Source: Porphyromonas somerae DSM 23386
Lineage (GTDB): Bacteria > Bacteroidota > Bacteroidia > Bacteroidales > Porphyromonadaceae
NCBI RefSeq assembly: GCF_000372405.1
Contig: NZ_AQVC01000001.1
Coordinates: forward strand, 30,250-94,249
Length of the DNA: 64,000 nt
Direction of reading: 5' to 3'
The notes below the pieces were generated by a model. It made no database searches, had not been told where the DNA came from, and worked only from the letters and a program-made list of their open reading frames with translations. Both the position numbers and the translations under genes were made by a program. Positions within the stretch are counted from its first letter, which is position 1. Every line of letters begins with the position of its first letter. Below are positions 15,975 to 26,143 of this stretch, in pieces.

Positions 15975-18050
15975 ATGGATAGAAATAAGAAGGATATGAG
16001 TAACGGAAAATTTAAGCGTACTTTGGTGACGACGGCCCTCCCTTATGCCAATGGTCCGGTCCATATTGGACACCTGGCAGGGGTCTACGTCCCAGCAGAT
16101 ATATATGTGAGGTACCTTCGTCTGAAGGGCGAGGAGGTGGCCTTTATCGGTGGTTCGGATGAACACGGTGTGCCCATCACGATCAAAGCGATGAAGGAGG
16201 GGGTAACGCCACAAGACATTGTGGATCGCTACCACCAGCTGATCAAAGAGTCGTTTGAGGAGTTTGGCATCTCCTTTGATGTCTACTCTCGCACCACGAG
16301 CGAAACGCACCACCAGATGGCGTCGGACTTCTTCACCACGCTTTACGAAAAGGGCGAGTTTATAGAGCAGACCACTCAGCAGTACTACGATGAGGAGGCA
16401 AAGCAATTCCTTGCCGACCGCTACATCACCGGTACTTGTCCTATCTGTGGCAACGAAGGGGCTTATGGCGACCAGTGTGAGAAGTGCGGTAGCAGTCTGA
16501 ATGCCACCGACCTGATTAATCCAAAGTCGGCCATCAGCGGTTCGGAGCTAGTGATGAAAGAGACCAAGCACTGGTACCTACCTCTCGGCAAGTACGAGCA
16601 GTGGCTTCGCGAGTGGATCCTCGAGGGGCACAAGGAGTGGCGCCCTAATGTCTACGGACAGGTGAAGAGTTGGCTCGACCTTGGGCTACAGCCTAGAGCG
16701 GTGACCCGCGACCTCGACTGGGGTATTCCGGTACCGCTAGAGGGCGCTGAGGGCAAGGTGCTCTACGTATGGTTTGACGCCCCTATCGGCTATATCTCCA
16801 ATACCAAAGAGCTCTTCCCCGATAGTTGGGAGACCTGGTGGAAAGATCCCGAGACCCGCATGATCCACTTCATCGGTAAGGACAATATCGTCTTTCACTG
16901 CATCGTCTTCCCTGCGATGCTCAAGGCTGAGGGCTCCTTTATCCTCCCCGATAATGTGCCTAGCAATGAGTTTCTCAATCTCGAGGGCGATAAGATCTCT
17001 ACCAGTAGGAATTGGGCGGTTTGGCTCCACGAGTACCTACACGACTTCCCTGGCAAGCAGGATATCCTCCGCTATGTCTTGACCGCCAATGCTCCTGAGA
17101 CCAAGGACAATGACTTTACGTGGAGTGATTTCCAAGCTCGCAACAATAATGAGCTGGTGGCAGTGCTTGGTAACTTCGTGAATCGTGCTTTGGTACTAAC
17201 CCACAAGTACTTTGAGGGGAAGGTGCCTGCCATCACCACCCTTCAGGAGGAGGATAAGGCGGTCCTTGCCGAGATTGGCACCATCCGCGACGATGTGGCC
17301 AACCTTCTTGATAACTTCCATATCCGTGATGCTCAGCGTAGAGCCATGGACTTGGCTCGCCTAGGCAATAAGTATCTCGCCGATATGGAGCCTTGGAAGT
17401 TGGCCAAGACAGATATGGATCGGGTAGCTACCATCCTCAATGTGGCACTACAGATCAGTGCCAATCTGGCTATTTTAATGGAGAGCTTCCTCCCCTTCTC
17501 TATGAAGAAGCTACGCCATCTGTTGAATATGGAGGGTGCTCTCACCTGGTCGGAGATCGGTAGGAGCGACCTATTGGAGGCAGGTCACCAGCTAGAGAAG
17601 CCTGAGCTACTCTTTGAGAAGCTAGAGGATGCAACAATCCAAGCTCAGCTCGACCGCCTTGCAGCGATCAAGAAGAGCAATGCAGAGGCAGCGCTTAAGG
17701 TGGCGAAACCACTGGCGATTGCCCCTGAGATTAAGTTTGAGGAGTTTGAGAAGATCGACCTCCGTGTGGCTACGGTCAAGGCTTGTACCAAGGTGCCTAA
17801 GACCGATAAGCTCCTGCAATTTACCCTCGATGATGGCTTTGGAGAGCGGACCATCATCTCGGGTCTGGCTAAGCACTACGAGCCTGAGACGCTGGTAGGG
17901 AAGCAGGTGATCTTTGTGGCCAACCTTGCCCCTCGTAAGATGAGAGGAATCGAGAGCCAAGGGATGATTCTCTCCGTAATGGAGGCCGATGGCTCCCTCT
18001 CCGTACTCACCACGAGCAAGGAGGTGAAGCCAGGCAGTAAGGTATCCTAA
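15975..18050 (+). CDS. metG: Methionyl-tRNA synthetase
   Basis: 691 residues. The class I signature HIGH is at 30-33 ([11 protein letters not shown]) and the KMSKS equivalent KISTS is at 340-344. The zinc knuckle is [18 protein letters not shown]. The anticodon-binding helical domain follows, and the C-terminal 100 residues are the tRNA-binding EMAP-II/Trbp-like domain ([20 protein letters not shown]). This is the long two-domain bacterial form. An alternative start at ATG 15996 (MSNGKFKR) is favoured by the promoter position. It lies 2 bp upstream of mnmA, so two tRNA-related genes are coupled. Confidence 0.96.
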   Translation: MDRNKKDMSNGKFKRTLVTTALPYANGPVHIGHLAGVYVPADIYVRYLRLKGEEVAFIGGSDEHGVPITIKAMKEGVTPQDIVDRYHQLIKESFEEFGISFDVYSRTTSETHHQMASDFFTTLYEKGEFIEQTTQQYYDEEAKQFLADRYITGTCPICGNEGAYGDQCEKCGSSLNATDLINPKSAISGSELVMKETKHWYLPLGKYEQWLREWILEGHKEWRPNVYGQVKSWLDLGLQPRAVTRDLDWGIPVPLEGAEGKVLYVWFDAPIGYISNTKELFPDSWETWWKDPETRMIHFIGKDNIVFHCIVFPAMLKAEGSFILPDNVPSNEFLNLEGDKISTSRNWAVWLHEYLHDFPGKQDILRYVLTANAPETKDNDFTWSDFQARNNNELVAVLGNFVNRALVLTHKYFEGKVPAITTLQEEDKAVLAEIGTIRDDVANLLDNFHIRDAQRRAMDLARLGNKYLADMEPWKLAKTDMDRVATILNVALQISANLAILMESFLPFSMKKLRHLLNMEGALTWSEIGRSDLLEAGHQLEKPELLFEKLEDATIQAQLDRLAAIKKSNAEAALKVAKPLAIAPEIKFEEFEKIDLRVATVKACTKVPKTDKLLQFTLDDGFGERTIISGLAKHYEPETLVGKQVIFVANLAPRKMRGIESQGMILSVMEADGSLSVLTTSKEVKPGSKVS

Positions 18051-18052
18051 CT

Positions 18053-19126
18053 ATGCGACGTGCACTATTGCTCTCGGGCGGTGTGGATAGCTCCGTGGCA
18101 CTCCATCTGATGATGGAGCGTGGCGAGGCGCCCGACCTCTTTTATATCTATATCGGAGCTAATGAGGCAGGCTATGAGGACTGCCCTAGCGAGGAGGATA
18201 TGGAGATGGTGAAGTGGCTCGCCAAGCACTACGGTCGCCCTCTGGAGGTGATCAATCTGCATCGTGAGTACTGGGACTATGTGGTGCAATACATCATTGA
18301 TACGGTGCGGGAGGGACGTACCCCTCACCCCGATATGCTCTGCAATCGGATCATCAAGTTTGGCTACTTCAATGAGTATGCGGGGCGGGATTACGATCAG
18401 ATCGCAACGGGTCACTATGCGAGTAAAAAGGTGGTGGGCGATAAGGAGTTCCTCGCCACGGCGGTAGACCCAGTGAAAGACCAGACCGATTTCCTCGCTC
18501 AGATCACCTATCCTCAGCTACTGAAGGCCTATTTTCCCCTTGGGGAGTTGCCGAAGAGTGAGGTGCGGAGGATCGCTTCAATGGAGCACTTAGTCACGGC
18601 ACAGCGAAAGGATAGCCAAGGGATTTGCTTCCTCGGTAAGGTAGATTATAATCAATTCTTGGAGCGCTATCTCGGTACTCAGAAGGGCGAAATCATTGAG
18701 CTGGAAACAGGCAAAGTGGTCGGTGAGCATCGGGGCTATTGGTTCCACACCATCGGTCAGCGGAAGGGGCTCGGATTATCGGGTGGCCCGTGGTTTGTGA
18801 TCCGTAAGGATATTGAGCAAAATAGGCTCTATGTAAGCCGCGGCTACGACCCCGAGACGCAGTATGGCAATGTGGTGGAGATGCCGGAGATGCACTGGAT
18901 TACGCTCGACCCGATGGAGGGGGAGGAGCTAGAGGTGACCTTCAAGGTACGCCACACGCCCGACTTTACCGTGGGACAACTGAAGCGGGACGCTGAGGGA
19001 ATCTACACTCTGCACTCTACTGAATTGATTCAAGGGATTGCCCCAGGGCAGTTTTGTACTATCTACGACCGTTCACAGCAACTCTGCTACGGCTCGGGAG
19101 TGATTGCCCGTGGGCTAAGGCTTTAG
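18053..19126 (+). CDS. mnmA: tRNA-specific 2-thiouridylase
   Basis: 357 residues. The N-terminal PP-loop ATPase motif is SGGVDSS at 8-14. The two catalytic cysteines are C97 (PDMLCNRIIKFG) and C192 (DSQGICFLG). GHYA and the C-terminal beta-barrel (FHTIGQRKGLGLSGG) complete the family pattern. MnmA inserts sulfur at C2 of wobble uridine 34 in tRNA-Lys/Glu/Gln. The 3' end overlaps the convergent sprA gene by 12 bp, so no intrinsic terminator lies between them. Confidence 0.93.
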   Translation: MRRALLLSGGVDSSVALHLMMERGEAPDLFYIYIGANEAGYEDCPSEEDMEMVKWLAKHYGRPLEVINLHREYWDYVVQYIIDTVREGRTPHPDMLCNRIIKFGYFNEYAGRDYDQIATGHYASKKVVGDKEFLATAVDPVKDQTDFLAQITYPQLLKAYFPLGELPKSEVRRIASMEHLVTAQRKDSQGICFLGKVDYNQFLERYLGTQKGEIIELETGKVVGEHRGYWFHTIGQRKGLGLSGGPWFVIRKDIEQNRLYVSRGYDPETQYGNVVEMPEMHWITLDPMEGEELEVTFKVRHTPDFTVGQLKRDAEGIYTLHSTELIQGIAPGQFCTIYDRSQQLCYGSGVIARGLRL

Positions 19127-22100
19127 TTGCAGCCGGAAGAGTAGTCCGTAGGTGGTTCGCTTGAAGGGGAAGCTATAATTGGAGACGAGCGGTCGGCGTT
19201 GCTGACGCTCCACAAACGCCCTAACGCTAATGGCATCAGAAAGCCCATACTCTGCTGAAAATTGCAGAGTATGGGCTTTCATGCCTTGTAGGGCAAGGTC
19301 GCTCTCCTGTTGTTGGATATTCCGGAGAAGACTATAGGTATAGGTGTGGTGGAGCTGTAGGCGAAGGCTCTGTCGCTCGCTCCTAAGTAGGCTGATCTTA
19401 CTGGTGAAGAGGGGTGCGAAGGTGACGTAATAGCCTAGCCGACTATAGAGTTCATGGTCGGTCTGGTCGAGTATCCGCTTGGCGGTGGTTTGGAGGGTTT
19501 GGGAGTGGCGCTGATTGTACCTTTCCTCTAGCGAGATGCCGAGCTGGCTCTTCACTTCTAGCCCGATGAGCGGGCTCAGCTCCTCACTCACCACTAGGCT
19601 TTGGAGGTCATTCTGCTCGGCAGTGATGTAGTAGGTAGGCACCTCCACATAAGCCCGATACTGATGGGTCAGCTTGAGGGTGGGGATATGCTCCTTTAGC
19701 CACGAGTGCCACTGAGAGATATTGAGCGACACTTGCCAATTGGGCAGAGTTGCCAAAAGGCTTGGTAGCCCCTCACGCTCAAGGTAAAGGAGGCTCGACT
19801 GCTGGGCAAAGTGCTCTACCTCGGGGTGCTTCTGCAGTCGTGCGATGGTGCTATAGCGTAGGTTGCCCCGCTCTATCTTGGCCCCTTCGGTTTGGTAAGG
19901 GGTCACCGAGGTGTGGTGGTGCCGGTTGTTTTCGTAGGTAAAGGTGAGTTCGAGTCCCTTCAGAGGCTCGAACCTCAGCCGTGCCTCCATTTCATTTCGC
20001 CAAAAGGTGGTTAGAGGCTGGCGACTGCCTCCCTTCTGGGTAATGAGGCTCTGCTCCTGCATCTTTTCAAAGGTGGAGAGTGGGTGGTCCATACCGAGTC
20101 GGAAGGCGAATCCTGGCATCAGCTGTCGGTTGACAAAGCCAAGCCCCATCACCTTACCCCCATCGGCGAGCAACCCAGGCAAACTAGTACCTGTGGTTCG
20201 GCGGAGGTGCAGAGAGAAGTCTTGTAGTACTTTGATCGGTAGCGTGCTGAAGTGATACTGGAGCAAGAGGTCGAGGTAAGTGCCATTCTCAGATCTGTTG
20301 CCCTGCTGGTACTGAGCGCTCCTTGCCCCTAGTTGCCACTGATAATTGCTTCGCCATGTCGCTTGCCCCGTGAGTGGCTGGAGCCAATGAGCCGACATCG
20401 GCGGTAGGCGGTAGGCGAGCTCCAACTGGCCGAAGTAATGCTCCGTGCTGCCGAGCGCGGTAAGGTCTCGTAGTATCTCCCGCGTCATCCACTCAAATTG
20501 GCTCGCTTGACTCTCGCGGTGGCGTGCCTCAAATGGTTCGTGGATGAGTGCCATCGTGGTGCTTTGTAGGGAGAGGGTGAGCCCCTTGTAGCTCTGCTTG
20601 ATTTGCAACCCCCTGACCCAGTCCCAACGACTACGAAGGGTGGTGAGGGCCGAGTAGTCGGAGGGGAACTGCTGGTACTTGAAGTAGCGATTCCAGAGAC
20701 TATTGAGGCGGATATAACTGCCTTGCGAGGTATCGAATTGGTAGGTCACTTCGCTCTCGGAGCTACGCTCTCGCTCCTCAAGTAGGTCGGGGGCATACCC
20801 CTTTTGGCGATGTAGGCGGTAGCTGAATAGCCAATTGGAGAGGCTCCACGGACGCCTCTTATCAGCAGAATTGAGCCAACGCATATCGGCGAGTTCTAGG
20901 CTCTCCTGTTGCCTAAAGGTGGCACCGATGCCACCTTCATTGCGGAGGTCGCTATCAAAGGGATCGTAGAAGGGAGTAGACTTCTGTCGCTCTAGAGAGT
21001 AACGAATAGGGAACCTCAGTTGCCACCGCTTGGGCAGTAGCATACCCAGCTCTAGCTCGGTGCGAAGGAGGAAGGAGTGCATATCCTGTAGCTCGTACTT
21101 GCGACTATCCGAGGTGATAGCACCAAAGCCAGCGGTCCGATACTGCCCATCCAGATGAAGCGATGCTAGCTCTCCCAACTGCAATTGCATCGCCCCTTGG
21201 GCTGCCTTTCCGCCCACAGCCCTTGCTCCTTTCACCGCCATCTCATTGACCCACACCTCCGCAGAGAGTCGGCGGTCACTTTTATTCCGCACCCCAATCA
21301 GTACGGCCGTCACCTCACCCAGTGTGGGCTGCCCCTTCACCACCATGGTAGCCCCACGATGGGCAGGGTCGGGCTGCACAAAGGGGATGTGGTCCTCGCC
21401 TCCTGCCAACTGTCGCTGGTGCTTGAGCTCGGTCAGATCAGCCAAGGAGATTTGGACGAGGTTATTGGGTCGCCACACCTCGGACCTTATCAATTCCTCA
21501 CCGAGTGCCGAATAATCGCCGATGGGAGTTGCCTCAAGTGGCAGGCGGTACTCATAATAATTGCGAGTAAAGTCGTGCCCCACCCTAATAAAAAGCTCCA
21601 ACTCACCCCTTGCAATCATCTGCTCCGACTCCAAGTGACTCCAGAGCTCCAACTGCTGATAGTGGCGAAGGTCGAGCGATTGCTCCTTGTAGATAGCCAC
21701 CGGCTGGCCAGGTGCTAGATACGCTATCTTCATCGCCAAAGCCTGCTCATCCTCGGCACGCACTGCCCAGTCACTTGCCACCTCATCTCGCTCCACTTCG
21801 GGCGGAGAGAGGTAAGGGATTGGTGCCCTTTGGCTATCCTCCTCTAGCGAAAGGGTACTCACCTGCATCTCGGCACTACGCATATCACTCGGCTCGATGC
21901 TGCTCTGAAACTTACTCCACGAGGTAGAGACGATCCTAAACTGTGCTAGTCGGAGCTGTGCCTCTTTGCTAAAACGAGTGAGCGACAACCGAAGTGTCCG
22001 CACATCTTGTAGCGACACTCGCTGCCCAATCTGTTCTGAAGGGGAGTGCAAAGGCACCCGTAGCTTCACCCACCGCTCTCGCTCGCTCAGTCGCTTCTCC

Positions 22101-25100
22101 CCCACAATCTGCTCACCACTCAGTCCCTGACGAGTGATCGGTAGCTCATACCTCAGATAGCCCTCCTCCTGCTCCTGAATCATATCCCTATTGAGGTCCT
22201 CGGTATCGGGGTCCCACGTCCGGGCACTCTCCACCCCTTGAATGATGCGAGGGGTGGAATTGCCCTCCATACCATTGATATAGCGATAACGCTCCAAGAT
22301 AGAGGCCTCCACCTCGTCCCATTCATCGCCCAAGAAGAAGCGATAGTCGTCCTTTGCGGGGTCCTTTTCATCACGAAACAATTGATAGCGAGGGTGGCTC
22401 CGCTCCTCCTCCGAGGTCAGTCCATCCAGCCCCACATCTTGCTGATTGATCGGTACCTTTCCCGTAGTATCAAAGCCGTAGAGCTGTGGCGGGGTGAGTG
22501 CCTTCCGCCCCCACTCCGTCTCTTGCTTCGCCTCACTTCCCTCGTAGTAGATACCTTCGTCGGGGAGAATCTCCTCCTTCATTCGCCCAAGATCCAGGTA
22601 GAGCATCCCATCGGGGGCATCGGGATCAAGGGTAAAGGGGTCAAGCATCCAGAGCTCAATGTAACTGTAGCGCCGATTCTCTAGGTCATTGGTCGAAAGG
22701 GGATAGCTGATACTGCCCCACATTTCCTGCGGTGCAGTGGGGGCCTGAGGGTTGTAGGGACCCCGCTCGGAGGGATAGAAGGAGAGGTTGAGGGTGGAGA
22801 GCGTCTGTAGCCCGATGGGCGAACGGTCACGCTGCGGAAAGAACTCCTCGAGGGGCACCTCTCGAACCAAAGGGTGGCGACGCTGGCTTTGGTCTTTCAT
22901 TAAGTGTGTTGGTTGGTGCGGTGCACCATCCCGTACCAGAAGAGCATCCACCTTGAACCACGCCAGTTGGGCACGGCTCTCAGGTCGCTCCAAATGCCCT
23001 AGAGACCACCCCTGCGGATAGGCGAGCTCAATGTATCTATTGCCCTCCTCAAAGTCCTCCACTACGATCTTATCACTGCCACTGCGCGAACGATTATAAT
23101 CGGAAAGCAACTCCGCATAAGAGGCCTGCAGAGAGAGCTTCAGCGGCTCGCGTACCTCTAGTCCACTCCACTCATTGAACCACTCAATTACCGATGGGCT
23201 CTCCCAATGGTAGCTAGCATGCACCCCCCACATATGGTTGCGTAGCACCTCCTCACCCCATCGTATCCTATTCCGTCGGCTATCCTCCCAATAGGCGAGC
23301 AACGTACCGCCGACATTGAGGCGCGGTGAGGGCGTCCAATTCAGTTCCGCACCCACCAGAGACTTCTCCTTGCGTCGCTGCTGCTCTCGCTCCTTCACCG
23401 TAATCTCGATCGTCTCCGTGGTATTGGTGGTCAGCGTAAGCCTCCCCGAAAGGTAGTCAATCACATACTCCACCCCCTCGGAGAGCTGTCGACCACTCGC
23501 CTCTACCCGCACACTCCCTGGCTCAATCTTCTGATGACCTAGCGACACCGACTGCGTCTGGCTCCCCGTCACTTCCGCTTGAATTCTAAAGAGGTCTAGC
23601 TCCTGAGCCTCCTTTGCCTCACGTTGGCTCTTGGTATAAAGTACTTGAAAGGTAGGGTAGCCATCCCGAGGTATCTCTACAAAAGGATACCTTTGAGGTA
23701 GAAAGAGGGTGCCAGTCGCCTTGAGATAAGTGACCCCATCAATCAGGTCAAAGAGCCCATCGGGTGCCCCACCCCGACCAGAGCTATCGGCTCGGTCCCA
23801 GGCAAATAGGTCGAGCCACGAGCGACCACTATCCGCTCCTCTCTCCACAATCGGTTTATCTACCCCCGCCTCCTCGTCCTTAAAAACTAGCGACACCTGT
23901 AGTTCGTCATTCTGGATATCTGGCCTTGCCCCCGAGAGAGAGTAGCCATTCTTCATCATCAACCCCCAAAGCGGTGAGTGAGGAGAGCGATCTTGCTCTG
24001 AAAGCAGTGCTACACGCCGACTACCCCCCTCCGCAGTCACCAAGTCCCCCACCTGGTACCGCTTTCCTTTATAATGATAGCTGTAGGCAACCGCCAGTAT
24101 CTGCCCATCTCCGAGCCGACTTTGAAGAGAGATAAATCCGAGTGTCGGGTGGAGGGTATAGGCCGATGGCGGAAGCTTTCGGGCAGAAGTGATCTCGATA
24201 CCACTTGCCTCAAAAAGGTTGCTACTAGGGAGTTGTTGAGCAGTCGAAGCCCCTTTGAAGGCAGTAATCGGTTCCGAACGGCTCCGATTATCCATCTGAC
24301 GTGGGGTGGTGACCCACACCTCCACTCGGTCTATGTAGAGGTCACTCTCCACAAGGGGCAAGTGCTTGAGTGCGTCGCTATATTGGGCGGCAAAGAACTC
24401 CGAGAGAAAGAAGTGCTGAGCAAAGTCGTAGTCACTCCCCTTGAGCTCCGTCTGGATCAATTGTCGTCCGCCCTGCACCACAATCTTACGCTCCTCGGCA
24501 TACTGCCGACTGGCCACCACCTGAAGCGAGAAAGGGCCCATCAGCAAGTCCGCCCGTACGCCAAAGAGCTCCCCGCCGGTATCAATCAACGGATTGTGAC
24601 TCTCCATTCGCACATTGCCCGCCTGTAGTCGCTGCACAAAGTCGTAGTTTTCACCCTCATACCTCAGCCGCACTCTACTTCGGCGATCCGCCATCACTGG
24701 CTCGGTAGTGTAGCTAAGGTCGAGCTGCAATCGCTCGGAGTAGTTGGCCTTGAGGTGAATATTCATCTCTGGAAGAATGGTGAAATGGCTTCGCTTACGT
24801 AGCCCCACTGGTAGCAGAGGATTATCCTCCTCAGTAGTGGTATGACTTAGATTGAGGGAGAGATAGCCATTGGCTTTTAATCCCAGCTTAGGACGCTGGG
24901 GAAGGGGCTTGGGAAGTGGAGGCTTCCCCTTTTCATAAAAGACTTCACCCGTTTGCTGTAGTGCCTTCGCACGGAAATACTCCTCGGAGGTGAGTAGCTC
25001 CCGCAATTGCCACGCCCCCAAGCTATCTCGGCTATAGAGGAGGTAGTAGCCCGTCGCCGGGAGATACCCCACCGAATCGGTCTGGAGAGATTGCGCCCTT

Positions 25101-25165
25101 CCACTACCCCAGAAGAGTAGTACAAGGGTCAATGCCACGTAGCACCGTCGCATCGCTCTCCACAC
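19115..25165 (-). CDS. sprA: SprA/Sov type IX secretion outer-membrane translocon
   Basis: 2016 residues, with a signal peptide (RRCYVALTLVLLFWGSGRAQ). Repeated SprA-type blocks are seen, such as YSYHYKGKRYQVGDL, RYEGENYDFVQRLQAGNVRM, SLGHQKIEPGSV, VDYLSGRLTL, EVWVNEM, and many amphipathic strands toward the C-terminus ending TTYGLLFRLQLKP. SprA (Sov in Porphyromonas gingivalis) forms the giant barrel through which type IX substrates with C-terminal signals cross the outer membrane. Known homologues have about 2400-2500 residues, so this is a compact version. It lies 3 bp downstream of ruvA, a pairing seen in other Bacteroidetes. No frameshift is seen over 6 kb. Confidence 0.93.
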   Translation of the reverse strand: MWRAMRRCYVALTLVLLFWGSGRAQSLQTDSVGYLPATGYYLLYSRDSLGAWQLRELLTSEEYFRAKALQQTGEVFYEKGKPPLPKPLPQRPKLGLKANGYLSLNLSHTTTEEDNPLLPVGLRKRSHFTILPEMNIHLKANYSERLQLDLSYTTEPVMADRRSRVRLRYEGENYDFVQRLQAGNVRMESHNPLIDTGGELFGVRADLLMGPFSLQVVASRQYAEERKIVVQGGRQLIQTELKGSDYDFAQHFFLSEFFAAQYSDALKHLPLVESDLYIDRVEVWVTTPRQMDNRSRSEPITAFKGASTAQQLPSSNLFEASGIEITSARKLPPSAYTLHPTLGFISLQSRLGDGQILAVAYSYHYKGKRYQVGDLVTAEGGSRRVALLSEQDRSPHSPLWGLMMKNGYSLSGARPDIQNDELQVSLVFKDEEAGVDKPIVERGADSGRSWLDLFAWDRADSSGRGGAPDGLFDLIDGVTYLKATGTLFLPQRYPFVEIPRDGYPTFQVLYTKSQREAKEAQELDLFRIQAEVTGSQTQSVSLGHQKIEPGSVRVEASGRQLSEGVEYVIDYLSGRLTLTTNTTETIEITVKEREQQRRKEKSLVGAELNWTPSPRLNVGGTLLAYWEDSRRNRIRWGEEVLRNHMWGVHASYHWESPSVIEWFNEWSGLEVREPLKLSLQASYAELLSDYNRSRSGSDKIVVEDFEEGNRYIELAYPQGWSLGHLERPESRAQLAWFKVDALLVRDGAPHQPTHLMKDQSQRRHPLVREVPLEEFFPQRDRSPIGLQTLSTLNLSFYPSERGPYNPQAPTAPQEMWGSISYPLSTNDLENRRYSYIELWMLDPFTLDPDAPDGMLYLDLGRMKEEILPDEGIYYEGSEAKQETEWGRKALTPPQLYGFDTTGKVPINQQDVGLDGLTSEEERSHPRYQLFRDEKDPAKDDYRFFLGDEWDEVEASILERYRYINGMEGNSTPRIIQGVESARTWDPDTEDLNRDMIQEQEEGYLRYELPITRQGLSGEQIVGEKRLSERERWVKLRVPLHSPSEQIGQRVSLQDVRTLRLSLTRFSKEAQLRLAQFRIVSTSWSKFQSSIEPSDMRSAEMQVSTLSLEEDSQRAPIPYLSPPEVERDEVASDWAVRAEDEQALAMKIAYLAPGQPVAIYKEQSLDLRHYQQLELWSHLESEQMIARGELELFIRVGHDFTRNYYEYRLPLEATPIGDYSALGEELIRSEVWRPNNLVQISLADLTELKHQRQLAGGEDHIPFVQPDPAHRGATMVVKGQPTLGEVTAVLIGVRNKSDRRLSAEVWVNEMAVKGARAVGGKAAQGAMQLQLGELASLHLDGQYRTAGFGAITSDSRKYELQDMHSFLLRTELELGMLLPKRWQLRFPIRYSLERQKSTPFYDPFDSDLRNEGGIGATFRQQESLELADMRWLNSADKRRPWSLSNWLFSYRLHRQKGYAPDLLEERERSSESEVTYQFDTSQGSYIRLNSLWNRYFKYQQFPSDYSALTTLRSRWDWVRGLQIKQSYKGLTLSLQSTTMALIHEPFEARHRESQASQFEWMTREILRDLTALGSTEHYFGQLELAYRLPPMSAHWLQPLTGQATWRSNYQWQLGARSAQYQQGNRSENGTYLDLLLQYHFSTLPIKVLQDFSLHLRRTTGTSLPGLLADGGKVMGLGFVNRQLMPGFAFRLGMDHPLSTFEKMQEQSLITQKGGSRQPLTTFWRNEMEARLRFEPLKGLELTFTYENNRHHHTSVTPYQTEGAKIERGNLRYSTIARLQKHPEVEHFAQQSSLLYLEREGLPSLLATLPNWQVSLNISQWHSWLKEHIPTLKLTHQYRAYVEVPTYYITAEQNDLQSLVVSEELSPLIGLEVKSQLGISLEERYNQRHSQTLQTTAKRILDQTDHELYSRLGYYVTFAPLFTSKISLLRSERQSLRLQLHHTYTYSLLRNIQQQESDLALQGMKAHTLQFSAEYGLSDAISVRAFVERQQRRPLVSNYSFPFKRTTYGLLFRLQLKP

Positions 25166-25168
25166 ACG

Positions 25169-25777
25169 CTATAGCATCTGCAGACCCTTGCGGATCATAT
25201 CATTAATACTCATATTGGGATCGGACTTTGCCAGCTTTGCCACCACCTTACGGGCAGCTGCAGCAGGATAGCCGAGGGCAATAAACGCCTTCTCCGCCTC
25301 CTCGTACATAGCCTGGTGCTCCGTGGCAAGTGGGTCCTTACTACTATCAATACCGATATTGAAGGTGCCCATCTCCGCTTCGATCTTATCCTTCAGCTCC
25401 ACAATAATTCGCTGAGCGGTACGAACCCCTACCCCCTTGATCGACTTCAACCCCGCCTCATTTCCCTCCTTAATCAGTCGGGTGAGCTCACTTGGGGTAA
25501 AGCTGGAGAGAGCCAGACGAGCCGTGGCAGGACCAACGCCATTCACCGTAATCAGCAGACGAAAGAGCTTCCGCTCCGCCTCCTCACAAAAGCCATAAAG
25601 GTCGTGGGTATCCTCCCTCAGCACCTCATGCACCAAGAGCTTCGCCTCCTCTCCCTCGCGTATCTTATTGTAGGTATTGAGGGAGATAGCGAGTAAATAG
25701 CCTATTCCTCCGCCCACCTCTATTATCGCAGCCGTGGGGGTACGCTCTACCACCTTCCCTCTCAAGTATTCTATCAT
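25169..25777 (-). CDS. ruvA: Holliday junction DNA helicase subunit RuvA
   Basis: 202 residues. An N-terminal OB domain (MIEYLRGKVVERTPTAAIIEVGG) is followed by two helix-hairpin-helix motifs (ITVNGVGPATARLALSS and IKGVGVRTAQRIIVELKDKI), an acidic linker, and the C-terminal RuvB-contacting domain (KAFIALGYPAAAARKVV). It binds four-way junctions as a tetramer and directs RuvB. It is first in a two-gene unit with sprA, transcribed from the -7 element at 25832-25839. Confidence 0.96.
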   Translation of the reverse strand: MIEYLRGKVVERTPTAAIIEVGGGIGYLLAISLNTYNKIREGEEAKLLVHEVLREDTHDLYGFCEEAERKLFRLLITVNGVGPATARLALSSFTPSELTRLIKEGNEAGLKSIKGVGVRTAQRIIVELKDKIEAEMGTFNIGIDSSKDPLATEHQAMYEEAEKAFIALGYPAAAARKVVAKLAKSDPNMSINDMIRKGLQML

Positions 25778-25831
25778 GTCGTTCTATCTTAATTACTAGT
25801 GGCAAAGAAAAGTGCCACCTCTCATATTCCC

Positions 25832-25839
25832 CAAAGATA
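25832..25839 (-). promoter_or_regulatory. -7 element for ruvA-sprA
   Basis: The minus strand reads TATCTTTG immediately after the T-run of the tRNA-Cys terminator. CTTGAGG, part of that terminator stem, sits about 17 bp upstream, so the terminator may double as the -33 region. Confidence 0.6.
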
Positions 25840-25840
25840 C

Positions 25841-25873
25841 AAAAAAATACCTCAAGTCTCTCGACTTAAGGTA
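25841..25873 (-). terminator. Terminator of the tRNA-Cys transcript
   Basis: On the minus strand, TACCTTAAGTC-GAGA-GACTTGAGGTA with one wobble pair is followed by seven T. Confidence 0.8.
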
Positions 25874-25911
25874 CCTACTTAAACCTTAAATTATTATGAA
25901 AAAACTATAGA

Positions 25912-25981
25912 GGTTCGTGGCGGATTTGAACCGCCGTACACGGTTTTGCAGACCGTTGCCTAACCACTCGGCCAACGAACC
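25912..25981 (-). tRNA. tRNA-Cys (GCA)
   Basis: The minus strand folds into a cloverleaf. The acceptor stem GGTTCGT pairs with ACGAACC, the anticodon loop CTGCAAA gives GCA, and the T arm contains GGTTCAAATCC. CCA is not encoded. A -7 element TATCTTTG lies at 26000-26007 on the same strand, giving a leader of about 12 nt. The trailer contains GTTTTTTCATAATA and ends in a terminator. Confidence 0.93.
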
Positions 25982-25999
25982 ATTTGCCTTAAGCATTGG

Positions 26000-26007
26000 C
26001 AAAGATA
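26000..26007 (-). promoter_or_regulatory. -7 element for tRNA-Cys
   Basis: The minus strand reads TATCTTTG, 19 bp upstream of the mature tRNA 5' end. Confidence 0.6.
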
Positions 26008-26046
26008 CCAAAAATATTGACACTGACAAAAAAAGTCCACAAGACC

Positions 26047-26095
26047 CCAATGGCTGTCTGGTTGGAAAATAATAAGTAAATTACACTAGTAATTT
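26047..26095. repeat. Left inverted repeat of the Doc cassette
   Basis: A 49-bp arm that pairs with 27651-27699 with two mismatches. It starts 49 bp before the stop codon of the toxin gene. Confidence 0.85.
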
Positions 26096-26143
26096 AAATC
26101 TACGTTTTATGATTTCAAGTACATTCGCCATAATTATATTCAG

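Noticed and set aside
24074-24628. 184-codon plus-strand frame inside sprA
   Set aside because: It lies opposite a well-supported sprA reading frame, and its translation shows no domain.
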